Shown one piece after another: positions 8,381-16,552 of a stretch of 64,000 nucleotides of DNA. The notes below the pieces were generated by a model that saw only the letters and a program-made list of their open reading frames with translations, ran no database searches and was not told where the DNA came from. Source of the stretch: Bacillota bacterium (lineage in GTDB: Bacteria > Bacillota > Clostridia > Peptostreptococcales > Anaerovoracaceae); assembly GCA_016302925.1 (NCBI GenBank), contig JAEDMR010000001.1, positions 4,525-68,524 of the forward strand. The letters are read 5' to 3'. Each line of letters starts with the position of its first letter. The first letter of the stretch is position 1. Made by a program: the position numbers and the translations under genes.

Positions 8381-9700
8381 TTACAGTGCTTTATCGCTGA
8401 ATTTCGTGTATCGTTCAACCCACGTCAGTTCTACTTTATCCGTAGGTCCACTTCTGTGCTTGGCTACATTTACTTCGCAGATTCCGTGTTTGTCGCTGTT
8501 ATCCGGATTGTAATAGTCGTCCCTGTAAAGGAAGATGACAATATCCGCATCCTGTTCTATGGAACCGGATTCCCGCAGATCGGATAGAATCGGCCGGTGA
8601 TCCTGCCGAAGCTCCGGAGCCCGTGACAGCTGAGACAGAACAATGACCGGACAGTCCATCTCTCTGGCCAGCAGCTTCAAATGTCTGGAAATTGCCGAAA
8701 TCTCCTGCTGACGGCTGTCCGCTTTTCCGTCAAACTGCATCAGCTGCAAATAGTCAATCACCACCAGATCCAGTCCGTGCTCCGCTTTCAGTCGGCGGCA
8801 TTTATTTCGCATTTCCATAATAGAAATGCCCGGTGTATCATCGATAAATATTTTCGAGCTGTGAAGCTCATCCAAGGCCATATTCAGTCGGTCCCAATCC
8901 TTACGGTCCAAGGTTCCGGTTTTCAGCTTCTGCATCTCTACTCTGGCCTGTATGGCAAGGAGCCGCTGTCCCAGCTGCTCCTTCGACATTTCCAGACTGA
9001 AAATCAGTACGGAAGATCCTGCCTTTACTGCCGTCTGCTGTGCGATGTTCAGTGCAAAGGCAGTTTTTCCCATAGCCGGCCGTGCTGCCAGTATGATCAG
9101 ATCCGAACGATGAAGTCCCGATGTCAGTTCGTCCAGATCCTTGAACCCTGTAGGAATTCCTACTACTTTACCTTGATTCTTTGATGCCGCATCAATGATT
9201 TCCACATTTTTCAGCAATATATCCTGTATCTGGGTGTAATCGTTTTTCTGACGCTTCTGACCAATCTGAAAAATTCCCGCTTCTGCGAAGTTCAGGACTT
9301 CCTTCGCTTCATCCTTCCCTTCGTAGCCCTTGTTCATGATTTCTTCGGCTGTATTGATCAGCTGACGGAGAGCTGCTTTTTCGGAAACGATTTTCGCATA
9401 TTCTCCTGCATTTACGGTAGACGGCACTGCTGTTGTGAGTGTCGCGATATATGCTCTGCCTCCCACCATGTCCAGTGCTTTCTTTTTTTTCAGTGTTTCA
9501 CACACCGTCAGCATGTCTACCGGTGAATTTTCTCTGTACAGATCCATGATTGCCTTGTAAATCTCCCGATGATTTTCGTTATAAAAATCATCGGCAGTTA
9601 CTTCTTCAATCACATCATACAGTGCGTCTTTGCTGAGCATGGACGCACCGAGTGCGCACCGCTCCGCTTCCTCATTATGGGGCGGGATCCGTTCTACCAT
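8381..9700 (-). CDS. dnaB: Replicative DNA helicase
   Basis: Hexameric 5'-3' helicase that unwinds the fork ahead of DNA polymerase. The 439-residue protein has the N-terminal primase-interacting domain (MVERIPPHNEEAERCALGAS) and a RecA-type ATPase with Walker A (ARPAMGKTAFALN), Walker B (LDLVVIDYLQLM) and the C-terminal arginine region (LSDLRESGSIEQDAD). Length and motifs are standard, and no intein is visible. GGAGTAAGG precedes the start. The rplI-dnaB order is common in Firmicutes. Confidence 0.97.
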   Translation of the reverse strand: MVERIPPHNEEAERCALGASMLSKDALYDVIEEVTADDFYNENHREIYKAIMDLYRENSPVDMLTVCETLKKKKALDMVGGRAYIATLTTAVPSTVNAGEYAKIVSEKAALRQLINTAEEIMNKGYEGKDEAKEVLNFAEAGIFQIGQKRQKNDYTQIQDILLKNVEIIDAASKNQGKVVGIPTGFKDLDELTSGLHRSDLIILAARPAMGKTAFALNIAQQTAVKAGSSVLIFSLEMSKEQLGQRLLAIQARVEMQKLKTGTLDRKDWDRLNMALDELHSSKIFIDDTPGISIMEMRNKCRRLKAEHGLDLVVIDYLQLMQFDGKADSRQQEISAISRHLKLLAREMDCPVIVLSQLSRAPELRQDHRPILSDLRESGSIEQDADIVIFLYRDDYYNPDNSDKHGICEVNVAKHRSGPTDKVELTWVERYTKFSDKAL

Positions 9701-9745
9701 AGCCTTACTCCATTCTGTTTACCGATTCCGGTTTCATCTGTTTTC

Positions 9746-10192
9746 CTATTCTGCTACAATGATTACCTTCAGTGTCGTAGTGACCTCCGGATACAGTTTC
9801 ATTGCGACTTCCATTTCACCGGTCTGTTTAATCGGGCTGTCCAGCTGGATTTTTTTCTTGTCCACGGTCAGCTTATGCTGTGCCTTCAGTGCATCTGCAA
9901 TATCCTTTGATGTTATGGATCCGAAAATTCTGCCGCCGTCCCCTGCTTTTGTTTTTATCGTTACGGATAGTGTCTTGATTTTCTCTGCCTGTGCCTGTGC
10001 AGCTGCTTTTTCTTCTGCTTTCTTTTCTGCAGCGATGGCTTTCTGTTTCTCCAGGCTTCGAACATTTCCTTCCGTGGCTTCGGTCGCCCAGCCTCTCGGG
10101 ATCAGCATGTTTCTTGCGTATCCGTCGCTGACCTTCACCACATCTCCGGCTTTTCCGGTTCCCTTTATATCTCTGTTAAGAATTACTACCAT
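9746..10192 (-). CDS. rplI: 50S ribosomal protein L9
   Basis: A 148-residue L9 with the N-terminal rRNA-binding domain (MVVILNRDIKGTGKAGDVVKV, then GYARNMLIPRGWA), the long connecting helix rich in A, E and K (about 50-75) and the C-terminal globular domain (GRIFGSITSKDIA). It overlaps the end of gdpP by 17 bases, so gdpP-rplI-dnaB form one transcription unit, an arrangement known from other Firmicutes. Confidence 0.96.
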   Translation of the reverse strand: MVVILNRDIKGTGKAGDVVKVSDGYARNMLIPRGWATEATEGNVRSLEKQKAIAAEKKAEEKAAAQAQAEKIKTLSVTIKTKAGDGGRIFGSITSKDIADALKAQHKLTVDKKKIQLDSPIKQTGEMEVAMKLYPEVTTTLKVIIVAE

Positions 10193-11957
10193 TTAACATT
10201 TCCTCCATGATTTTAATAATTATTTCTGCCGCTTCTTTTTTCGGCATATCTACCTGTGCAGCAGCTGTAGTCAGATGTCCCCCGCCGCCAAATTTCTCCA
10301 TTGCCACCTGTACATTGACTGCGCCCATGGATCTTGCGCTGATTACAGTCCTTCCTTCTCCATTGACGCCGATGACAAACGAGGCTTTTACTCCTTTCAC
10401 GGTCAGCAGCTGATCCGCTACCTGCGCACAAATGACCTGTTCATCTGCATGGGGTTGATCGCATATCGACAGTGCCACACCGTTTTCAAGAAATTTTGCA
10501 GAAGCCAGTGCTTCCGCATTGATCCGGAAGCTAAGCACATCCTTCTGGAAAAACCGCTTTACCTCTGTGGTATCTGCACCCTGCCGTCTGAGCCATGCCG
10601 CTGCTTCAAAGGTTCGTACACCTGTTTTCATGGCAAACCCGTTTGTATCTACGGTCATTCCGGCCAGAAGGGCTTCTGCTTCCAGCTTCACTAGGCTTTT
10701 TTTACTTGCCATGTACTGCAGAATTTCTGCCACCAGTTCACATGTGGATGATGCGTACGACTCCATATACGCAAGCGTAGGATTCTCGATGAATTCTTCC
10801 ATCTTTCGATGATGGTCGATTACAACGATTTTATCGGTCATCTCCAGCAGCTTCGGGCATTGGGTCATGCTGGGACGGTGGGTATCCAGAACAATAATCA
10901 GGCTTTCTCCATCTACCTGACTCAAGGCTTTTTCACTGGTAATCAGCTGATAGTTCTCACTCTGCCTTGCCTGCAGATAAATGCTCTGCAGTGCTTCGTT
11001 ATATTCATCTATGACAATACTCGCCTTTTTCTCGAAAAGTTCGCAGAACCGTGAAATGCCAAGGGCTGCACCAAAGCAGTCCATATCCGGATTCTGATGT
11101 CCCATGATAAAGACCTTTCCTGCCTGCACCACAAGCCGCTTCAATGCATGACCGACAATTTTCGATTTCCCCTTGTTGCTCTTTTCTACTGTCTGCAGCT
11201 TTCCGCCGTAGTACTCGATCTTCAGGTTCCGTTTCACTACAGCCTGATCTCCGCCACGCCCCAGTGCCAGATCCAGAGCCGCATCCGCATACTCTTCTGT
11301 CTGTGATGGATTTCTGCCTCCTACCCCTACACCTATACTGAGGCTCGCAGGAAAGTCCGCTCCGGTCTCCACATTCCGGATTTCATCCAGAATATCAAAT
11401 TTATTACTGATAAGACGTTCCAGATACTGCTGCTCAAACCATACCACATATGCGTTGTTTCTCACCTGGTTGACAGACGCATTGACTTTTCCGCACCATC
11501 GGCGGATCAACCTGTCAATTTCACTGGAAAGAATCAGTCTCTTTTCTGTGCTCGTGCTTGAGACCAGTTCATCATAATTGTCCACCTGAATTTTAGCCAT
11601 GCATATTTTTTCGTTATTATATCTGTCTTTCAGATCCTCAAGCCCTGTTACATCATTAAAGACAATGGTCAGATCGCCATCATCCTCACCCTTCACGTCA
11701 GAGCCCTTCTGCAGCATGAGACGAAATATCTTGTCATTTCGCTTCAGCAGCGGATGCTGATCCTTTTCGGCTGCCTCATACAGATCTGCCGCACGAATCC
11801 CGGTCAGGGCGAAAATATCGCCGCCTCCGATTCCGTCATAGAGGAATACCTCGCCGATCCTGCTGTTGGCTTCCACAACTTTTCCCAGCCTGTTAATAAT
11901 GCAGACAGGCATCGGAATATATGAAGAAATGATCTTTTCAAGTCTCCGTTCAGACAT
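10176..11957 (-). CDS. gdpP: Cyclic-di-AMP phosphodiesterase GdpP-type, without membrane anchor
   Basis: DHH/DHHA1 phosphodiesterase of the GdpP family, which hydrolyses c-di-AMP. The 593-residue product starts directly with a PAS-like domain (PMPVCIINRLGKVVEANSRI), then a degenerate GGDEF domain, then DHH motifs (MGHQNPDMDCFGA near residue 290, VIDHHR) and DHHA1 (GGGGHLTTAAA). The two N-terminal membrane helices usual for GdpP are absent, and none is seen in any frame upstream. The start at 11957 follows GGAGGAGG; an ATG 15 bases earlier has no ribosome site. Operon with rplI and dnaB. Confidence 0.87.
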   Translation of the reverse strand: MSERRLEKIISSYIPMPVCIINRLGKVVEANSRIGEVFLYDGIGGGDIFALTGIRAADLYEAAEKDQHPLLKRNDKIFRLMLQKGSDVKGEDDGDLTIVFNDVTGLEDLKDRYNNEKICMAKIQVDNYDELVSSTSTEKRLILSSEIDRLIRRWCGKVNASVNQVRNNAYVVWFEQQYLERLISNKFDILDEIRNVETGADFPASLSIGVGVGGRNPSQTEEYADAALDLALGRGGDQAVVKRNLKIEYYGGKLQTVEKSNKGKSKIVGHALKRLVVQAGKVFIMGHQNPDMDCFGAALGISRFCELFEKKASIVIDEYNEALQSIYLQARQSENYQLITSEKALSQVDGESLIIVLDTHRPSMTQCPKLLEMTDKIVVIDHHRKMEEFIENPTLAYMESYASSTCELVAEILQYMASKKSLVKLEAEALLAGMTVDTNGFAMKTGVRTFEAAAWLRRQGADTTEVKRFFQKDVLSFRINAEALASAKFLENGVALSICDQPHADEQVICAQVADQLLTVKGVKASFVIGVNGEGRTVISARSMGAVNVQVAMEKFGGGGHLTTAAAQVDMPKKEAAEIIIKIMEEMLNGSNS

Positions 11958-12123
11958 GGTTTCCTCCTCCATTTATTATATCATACCCGGCCTTTCTCCT
12001 CCGTGTTGATTCTGTGATAATCCTGCCACAAAACTTTTTGCAGGCGGTTTCCTTTTTCGAAAGGCACTTCTATATATTCTACCACATTTTCTTTTGTTTT
12101 TCATCTACAAGATGTAGTAGGAT

Positions 12124-12657
12124 TTATCGAATTTCCAACTTTCCTCCACATTTGCCGCATCGGTATCTGTCAGTATTTACCACAAGTGGACATCGACGTT
12201 TTCTTGTTATTTCCATTCCACAGTTCATGCATACGATTCTGTAATGAATCTCTTCTCTGCTCCCGGGATCCTTCAGGCCGAAAGATTCATACCGTGAAGA
12301 TGGCTCTATTTCATACCCATACTTTTGATTCAGCTTCCCTGCATATTGTTTCCACCGTTTTCCGTGGTTCATGCATCCATAACAGGTGTGAATCAGTTCA
12401 TGCAGCAAAACGGTTTCTATTGCTCTGTCGTCTGCGTTCATCATTCTTCCGCTGATTTCAATCTCGAACTTTGGATTCATTTTTTTCACTCCCTGCACTT
12501 TTCTGCAGCTTCCGAACCGACTTCGTATTCCGTCATTGATTTTTAACCCGATAATTCCTTCAGAAACAGGAATTTTTTCACTTCGAAGCACTTCCCTGCA
12601 TTTCTCCAGCAGATGTTCGGCTCTTTCCTGCCTTTTTTTCTCTTCGATTTTATTCAT
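12124..12657 (-). CDS. SprT-like zinc metalloprotease-fold protein
   Basis: A 177-residue SprT/Spartan-like protein. The zincin motif HELIHTCYGCMNHGKRW is complete, and the C-terminus holds a zinc ribbon (CMNCG ... CGKCGG). Bacterial SprT-like proteins are poorly characterised; eukaryotic Spartan degrades DNA-protein crosslinks, so a similar role is possible but only inferred. GAGAAGAGG precedes the ATG. It stands between the GdpP and DUF1294 genes on the same strand, separated by a terminator from the latter. Confidence 0.8.
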   Translation of the reverse strand: MNKIEEKKRQERAEHLLEKCREVLRSEKIPVSEGIIGLKINDGIRSRFGSCRKVQGVKKMNPKFEIEISGRMMNADDRAIETVLLHELIHTCYGCMNHGKRWKQYAGKLNQKYGYEIEPSSRYESFGLKDPGSREEIHYRIVCMNCGMEITRKRRCPLVVNTDRYRCGKCGGKLEIR

Positions 12658-12699
12658 TTACCTCTTCTCCGTATGTATCGGCTCTGTTTCATTACTGTC

Positions 12700-12729
12700 G
12701 AAAAGAGGGTCTCTTTCCGGAGACCCTCT
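12700..12729 (-). terminator. Rho-independent terminator after the DUF1294 gene
   Basis: On the minus strand a ten-base-pair stem (AGAGGGTCTC/GAGACCCTCT) with a six-base loop is followed by TTTTCG, 15 bases past the DUF1294 stop. Confidence 0.8.
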
Positions 12730-12744
12730 GTTATTCTATTTACT

Positions 12745-13020
12745 TTACATCAGATATCCTATCAAGATGCATACTGCCAGATTGAACACCAAGGCCACCG
12801 GAACCAGAATTCGGAACTTCCACTTTTTCGTCTTGTGATGAAAGACCAGCATTCCTGCACCGCTTCCCGCAGCTCCCATGACAAAGGCTGATATAAGAAG
12901 AGTTTTTTCACTGATCCGTTTTTTTCCTTTTACTGCTTTTCTTTTATCCAGCCCCATCTGAAAAAAGGTAATCAGATTCCATATAGCCAGGAGCACTATT
13001 ACCCATAACAAAGGTTTCAT
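12745..13020 (-). CDS. DUF1294 small membrane protein
   Basis: A 91-residue protein with two or three hydrophobic spans and the DUF1294 signature (MGLDKRKAVKGKKRISEKTL, then GAAGSGAGMLVFHHKT). Function unknown. Two in-frame ATGs exist, at 13029 and 13020. The AGAGGGAG ribosome site touches the first and is nine bases from the second, so the second is chosen. The start region coincides with a near-match to the parS sequence. It is the last gene of the noc/soj/parB side of the operon. Confidence 0.75.
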   Translation of the reverse strand: MKPLLWVIVLLAIWNLITFFQMGLDKRKAVKGKKRISEKTLLISAFVMGAAGSGAGMLVFHHKTKKWKFRILVPVALVFNLAVCILIGYLM

Positions 13021-13028
13021 GTGAAACA
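13013..13028. promoter_or_regulatory. Degenerate parS-like site
   Basis: The 16 bases GGTTTCATGTGAAACA match the parS consensus TGTTTCACGTGAAACA at 14 of 16 positions. The site spans the start codon of the DUF1294 gene, between it and parB. A second, perfect parS lies 1.8 kb away. Binding by ParB is inferred from similarity only. Confidence 0.45.
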
Positions 13029-13035
13029 TCTCCCT

Positions 13036-13938
13036 CTATCCCAGTTTTTTCAACAGTTCAATGAGTCGATTCAATTCATCCCTGCTAAAGCACTCTATTT
13101 CTATTTTTCCTTTTTTTCCTTTTTCAACGATGCTCACTTTCGTTCCAAGTATCGTTTTCAGTTCCTCCTCCACACGAAGCGTGTCTGGATTTTTTTGTTT
13201 CTGTAAAGGTTTCTTTTTCGGTGCTTTTCCCAGTTCACTGACCAGCTTTTCTGTCTGCCGGACAGAAAGACCTTCTTCTATGATTTTATCACACAGCTGG
13301 CGCTGCAGGTTTCCATCCTCTACAGTAATCAGTGTTCTTCCATGTCCGGCAGTAAGCTCTCCTTCTGATACCTTCAAACGTATATGATCAGGCAGCTTCA
13401 AAAGTCGAAGAGAATTCGTGATATACGGTCTGCTTTTTCCCACACTCTTCGAAACCTGCTCCTGCGTCAGTCCAAATGTGCTGATCATCTGATGCAGTCC
13501 CTCTGCTTCTTCAATGGGATTCAGATCCTCTCTCTGCATATTTTCTATAATTGCGATAAGCATGTTTTGCTCGTCACTCAGTTCCCGGAGCAGGCATGGT
13601 ACTTCCGACAGTCCGGCTTTCATGGCCGCACGCCATCTTCTTTCACCGGCTACGATTTCATAGCCTTTCTGTTTCTTTCTTACGACAATCGGTTGTATTA
13701 TACCGTGTTCGCGGATGGAATCTGCCAGTTCTTCTATTTTTTCTTCCGGGAATGTCTTTCTTGGCTGGTTCACATTGGGCATGATTTCGTGGATACCGAT
13801 ATAGTTCACTCTGTCTTCTGCCGGAATATCCGCTATGCCCTTCTCATCTTTTTTCTCTTCTTCCGGAGCAGTGACCGGCACATCCGCAAACAATGCATCC
13901 AATCCTCTGCCTAGTCCTCCCTTTTTTGCTGCTGCCAT
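13036..13938 (-). CDS. parB: Chromosome partitioning protein ParB (Spo0J)
   Basis: A 300-residue ParB CTPase that loads at parS, slides along DNA and recruits SMC. Parts: the N-terminal Soj-activating segment KKGGLGRGLDALF, box I (NQPRKTF, 57-63), box II GERRWRA (98-104, CTP binding), the HTH (GLTQEQVSKSVGKSRPYITN) and a C-terminal dimerisation domain. It begins one base after the soj stop, and its ribosome site (GGAGGAAGAG) lies inside the end of soj, so the two are translationally coupled. Confidence 0.95.
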   Translation of the reverse strand: MAAAKKGGLGRGLDALFADVPVTAPEEEKKDEKGIADIPAEDRVNYIGIHEIMPNVNQPRKTFPEEKIEELADSIREHGIIQPIVVRKKQKGYEIVAGERRWRAAMKAGLSEVPCLLRELSDEQNMLIAIIENMQREDLNPIEEAEGLHQMISTFGLTQEQVSKSVGKSRPYITNSLRLLKLPDHIRLKVSEGELTAGHGRTLITVEDGNLQRQLCDKIIEEGLSVRQTEKLVSELGKAPKKKPLQKQKNPDTLRVEEELKTILGTKVSIVEKGKKGKIEIECFSRDELNRLIELLKKLG

Positions 13939-13939
13939 T

Positions 13940-14710
13940 CTACTCTTCCTCCAGCTCTAAGAATTCTTCCGCAAAATCCATATATGCTTCTGCACCCTTG
14001 GATTTCGGATCATATTCTGTAATCGGCATTCCATAGCTCGGTGCTTCTGCCAATCTGACGTTTCTTGGAATAACCGTGGAGTATACTTTTCCTCCGAAAT
14101 ATTTTTTCACTTCCTGTACCACCTGCAGCGACAGGTTTGTTCTTCCGTCAAACATGCTAAGGATTACACCCTGAACGGTCAGTTTTGGATTCAGGCTTTT
14201 CTTTACCAGCTCTATGGTACTTACCAGCTGGCTTACTCCTTCCAGTGCATAAAATTCGCACTGAATCGGAATCAGCACACTGTCCACTGCAGTCAGCGAG
14301 TTAATAGTCAGCAGTCCAAGTGACGGTGGGCAATCGATAAAAATATAGTCATACATATGACGAATCTTATCAAGCCCTTTCTTCAGGGAAATCTCTCTTC
14401 CCTTCATCTGTACCAGTTCAACCTCTGCACCTGCCAGATCCACGCTTGCCGGAATCAAATCCAGATTTTCCACAGTTGTCTGGATGATAGCTTCTCTCGG
14501 ATCAAAATTTTGATCTACCAGAATATTATAAACCGTTTTTTCCAGATTTTTTTTCGATATTCCGATACCACTGGTGGTATTCCCCTGCGGGTCGATATCC
14601 AATATAAGTACTTTCTTCCCTTTGATTGCCAGGCAAGCTGCCAGGTTGATATTTGTTGTTGTTTTCCCTACTCCGCCCTTTTGATTAAATATTGCAATTG
14701 CTTTTCCCAA
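13940..14710 (-). CDS. soj: ParA-type partitioning ATPase Soj
   Basis: A 256-residue Walker-type ATPase that acts with ParB in origin segregation and regulates DnaA in Bacillus. The deviant Walker A (KGGVGKTTTNINLAA, residues 10-24) and Walker B (YIFIDCPPSLG) are intact. Sequence inspection shows that the start codon is TTG at 14708-14710, preceded by a strong AGGAGGG. The parS/terminator palindrome lies about 85 bases upstream, so soj-parB transcription probably starts in between. Confidence 0.96.
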   Translation of the reverse strand: MGKAIAIFNQKGGVGKTTTNINLAACLAIKGKKVLILDIDPQGNTTSGIGISKKNLEKTVYNILVDQNFDPREAIIQTTVENLDLIPASVDLAGAEVELVQMKGREISLKKGLDKIRHMYDYIFIDCPPSLGLLTINSLTAVDSVLIPIQCEFYALEGVSQLVSTIELVKKSLNPKLTVQGVILSMFDGRTNLSLQVVQEVKKYFGGKVYSTVIPRNVRLAEAPSYGMPITEYDPKSKGAEAYMDFAEEFLELEEE

Positions 14711-14794
14711 AGTAGTCGTCCCTCCTGTTTAAATTGTCTAATTGCTGACAGGTAATATTATATAATACTTTCAGATTTATTTCTACTGATTTTG

Positions 14795-14836
14795 AAAAAA
14801 AGACCGATGTTTCACGTGAAACATCGGTCTTTTTTT
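14795..14836. terminator. 42-bp perfect palindrome: parS site and terminator
   Basis: Both arms (21 bases each) are exactly complementary: seven A, AGACCGATG-type GC stem, a perfect 16-bp parS (TGTTTCACGTGAAACA, 14808-14823) at the centre, and seven T. As RNA it makes a 14-bp or longer hairpin followed by a U run in both directions, so it should stop noc transcripts from running into soj. The noc stop codon TGA (14812-14814) is inside it. Confidence 0.85.
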
Positions 14837-15708
14837 GGTATGGTAATTTTTAATTCAAGTACATCCCCCTTATCCTCCTGAGAAAAAATGGCATTATTTT
14901 CCATTTCTTTTATCTGCAGAAAAGCCTTGCGGATTGTGTTCACATAAATCTTATAACTGATATAGTTTACTTTATTTTTTTTACGATTCTGCTCCTCCTG
15001 TCCTGACAGCAGATCCTCCACGAGTTTTTCAGTCTGTTTGACATTCAGATTATTTTTTATGACCCGGGAAATCACTTTTCTTCTGTCTGATTCACCATGA
15101 ATACGAAGAAGGGCTCGCGCATGACGCTCTGTAAGCCTGTGCTCTGTCAATATTTCCTGAATATCATCAGGCAGCGAGAGAATGCGGATTTTGTTGGAGA
15201 TCGTGGACTGCTGCTTGCCGACTTTCTGTGCGATTTCACTCTGCGTCAGACCGAAATCATCCATCAGCTTCTTATAAGCACGTGCCTCTTCCAGATAGTC
15301 CAGATTTTCTCTCTGCACATTTTCCACCAGTGCAACCAGTGCAGCCTCTTCTTCCTCCATACTCCGTACGATAGAAGGAATGGCGGCAAGTCCGGCCAGA
15401 CAAGCTGCACGATATCTCCGCTCACCGGCTATTACTAAAAAATTACCGTCCAAAGCGGGTCTGACGAGAATCGGCTGAAGAACGCCATAATCACGTATGG
15501 AAGAAGCAAGCTGTGTCAGCTCTTCTTCACGAAAAATTTTTCGGGGCTGCTCCGGATTCAGAAAAATCTGATGGATCGGAATTTGAACCACTTCCTGCTT
15601 CAAAGAAGCTTTTTCCTGCTCCGCTGCCTTCGACTCGAGAACAGATGGCGGGGCACTCCGCGACGTACCGAACAATCCTCCGGATTTCTTTCCCAGCAAT
15701 TCTAACAT
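14812..15708 (-). CDS. noc: Nucleoid occlusion protein Noc-like ParB paralogue
   Basis: A 298-residue ParB-family protein distinct from Spo0J. In Bacillus, Noc spreads from its own DNA sites and tethers them to the membrane to block septation over the nucleoid. Visible: a short N-terminus MLELLGKKSGGLFG that could be a membrane-targeting segment, NPEQPRKIF (51-59), GERRYRA (95-101) and the HTH (GLTQSEIAQKVGKQQSTISN). It lies directly downstream of rsmG, as in Bacillus. The ATG at 15708 follows AGGGGGAAG. The last codons, for Cys-Phe-Thr-stop, are part of the parS palindrome. Confidence 0.85.
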   Translation of the reverse strand: MLELLGKKSGGLFGTSRSAPPSVLESKAAEQEKASLKQEVVQIPIHQIFLNPEQPRKIFREEELTQLASSIRDYGVLQPILVRPALDGNFLVIAGERRYRAACLAGLAAIPSIVRSMEEEEAALVALVENVQRENLDYLEEARAYKKLMDDFGLTQSEIAQKVGKQQSTISNKIRILSLPDDIQEILTEHRLTERHARALLRIHGESDRRKVISRVIKNNLNVKQTEKLVEDLLSGQEEQNRKKNKVNYISYKIYVNTIRKAFLQIKEMENNAIFSQEDKGDVLELKITIPKKDRCFT

Positions 15709-15810
15709 AATTCTTCCCCCTTTTTTCTCCGGTCTTTCTATAGAAACACCTGTACACACTTCTCAGGGAAATCATATCATTTCCCGCAGTACCTGTGTTG
15801 TTTTTTTTCT

Positions 15811-15854
15811 GCCAAGAAAAAAAGAAAGCCCCCTGTTTTCGCTATTTCAGGGGG
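15811..15854 (-). terminator. Rho-independent terminator at the end of rsmG
   Basis: On the minus strand CCCCCTG and CAGGGGG pair around a twelve-base loop that contains the rsmG stop region, followed by CTTTCTTTTTTTC. It separates the mnmE-mnmG-rsmG unit from noc. Confidence 0.8.
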
Positions 15855-16552
15855 TCTTTCGACGGGGTTCCGGCTTTTCTGGGATATTTCGCCGGCGTAT
15901 TTCTTATTTTTTTTATGAACAAAATCCGATGATCCAAACCATACCGGTTCAGAGGAGCCGATTCTACCCGTTCCAGCTGCCCGCCCAGCAGAAAAATTGC
16001 TTTTTTAGCCTGGTCAATTTCTTCCTCTGCATCCGGACCTTTATAGGCAAAAAGATACCCGCCCTGCCGGATGAAAGGAAGGCAGTATTCTGACAGGGTT
16101 GCCAGGTTTGCAACCGCCCTGGAAACACAAAGATCATACTTCTCGCGATGTGCTTTGTTTCTGGCCAGTTCCTCTGCACGGGCATGGACTGTGGAAACAT
16201 TTCGGATTCCGATGGAAGACGTCAGTTCGTCGATAATATTCAGACGTTTTTTCAGAGAATCCATCAGAATAAACTGCTTTTCCGGTGAAACAACGGCAAG
16301 TGGAACACCCGGGAAACCACCGCCCGTTCCCACATCGATGATTTTATTCGCAGACTGATATTCGGGAAATCCGCAGCAAAGCACAGAATCCAGCAAATGT
16401 TTAATAATGAATTCATCCCGGTCTGTGATGGCAGTCAGATTCACCTTTTCATTCCAGGAAAGGACACCTTCCATATACTGTTCCAGCTGCCGTGCCATCT
16501 CAGGGGAACAGGAAACACCCACAGCATCGAACGCTTCTTTTATCTGCAACAT
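15842..16552 (-). CDS. rsmG: 16S rRNA (guanine527-N7)-methyltransferase
   Basis: RsmG methylates G527 in the 530 loop of 16S rRNA. The 236-residue protein has the SAM-binding motif [17 protein letters not shown] and the family segment [19 protein letters not shown]-terminal tail of about 20 basic and proline-rich residues ([17 protein letters not shown]) goes slightly beyond the usual end. It overlaps mnmG by 13 bases, and the stop lies in a terminator hairpin. The mnmE-mnmG-rsmG-noc-soj-parB order is the classical Firmicute origin arrangement. Confidence 0.96.
   Translation of the reverse strand: MLQIKEAFDAVGVSCSPEMARQLEQYMEGVLSWNEKVNLTAITDRDEFIIKHLLDSVLCCGFPEYQSANKIIDVGTGGGFPGVPLAVVSPEKQFILMDSLKKRLNIIDELTSSIGIRNVSTVHARAEELARNKAHREKYDLCVSRAVANLATLSEYCLPFIRQGGYLFAYKGPDAEEEIDQAKKAIFLLGGQLERVESAPLNRYGLDHRILFIKKIRNTPAKYPRKAGTPSKDPLK

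Noticed and set aside
15059..15072. Noc-binding-site-like word ATGACCCGGGAAAT inside noc
   Set aside because: 12 of 14 positions match the Bacillus consensus, which is expected by chance about 0.2 times in a window of this size; a single hit is too weak.
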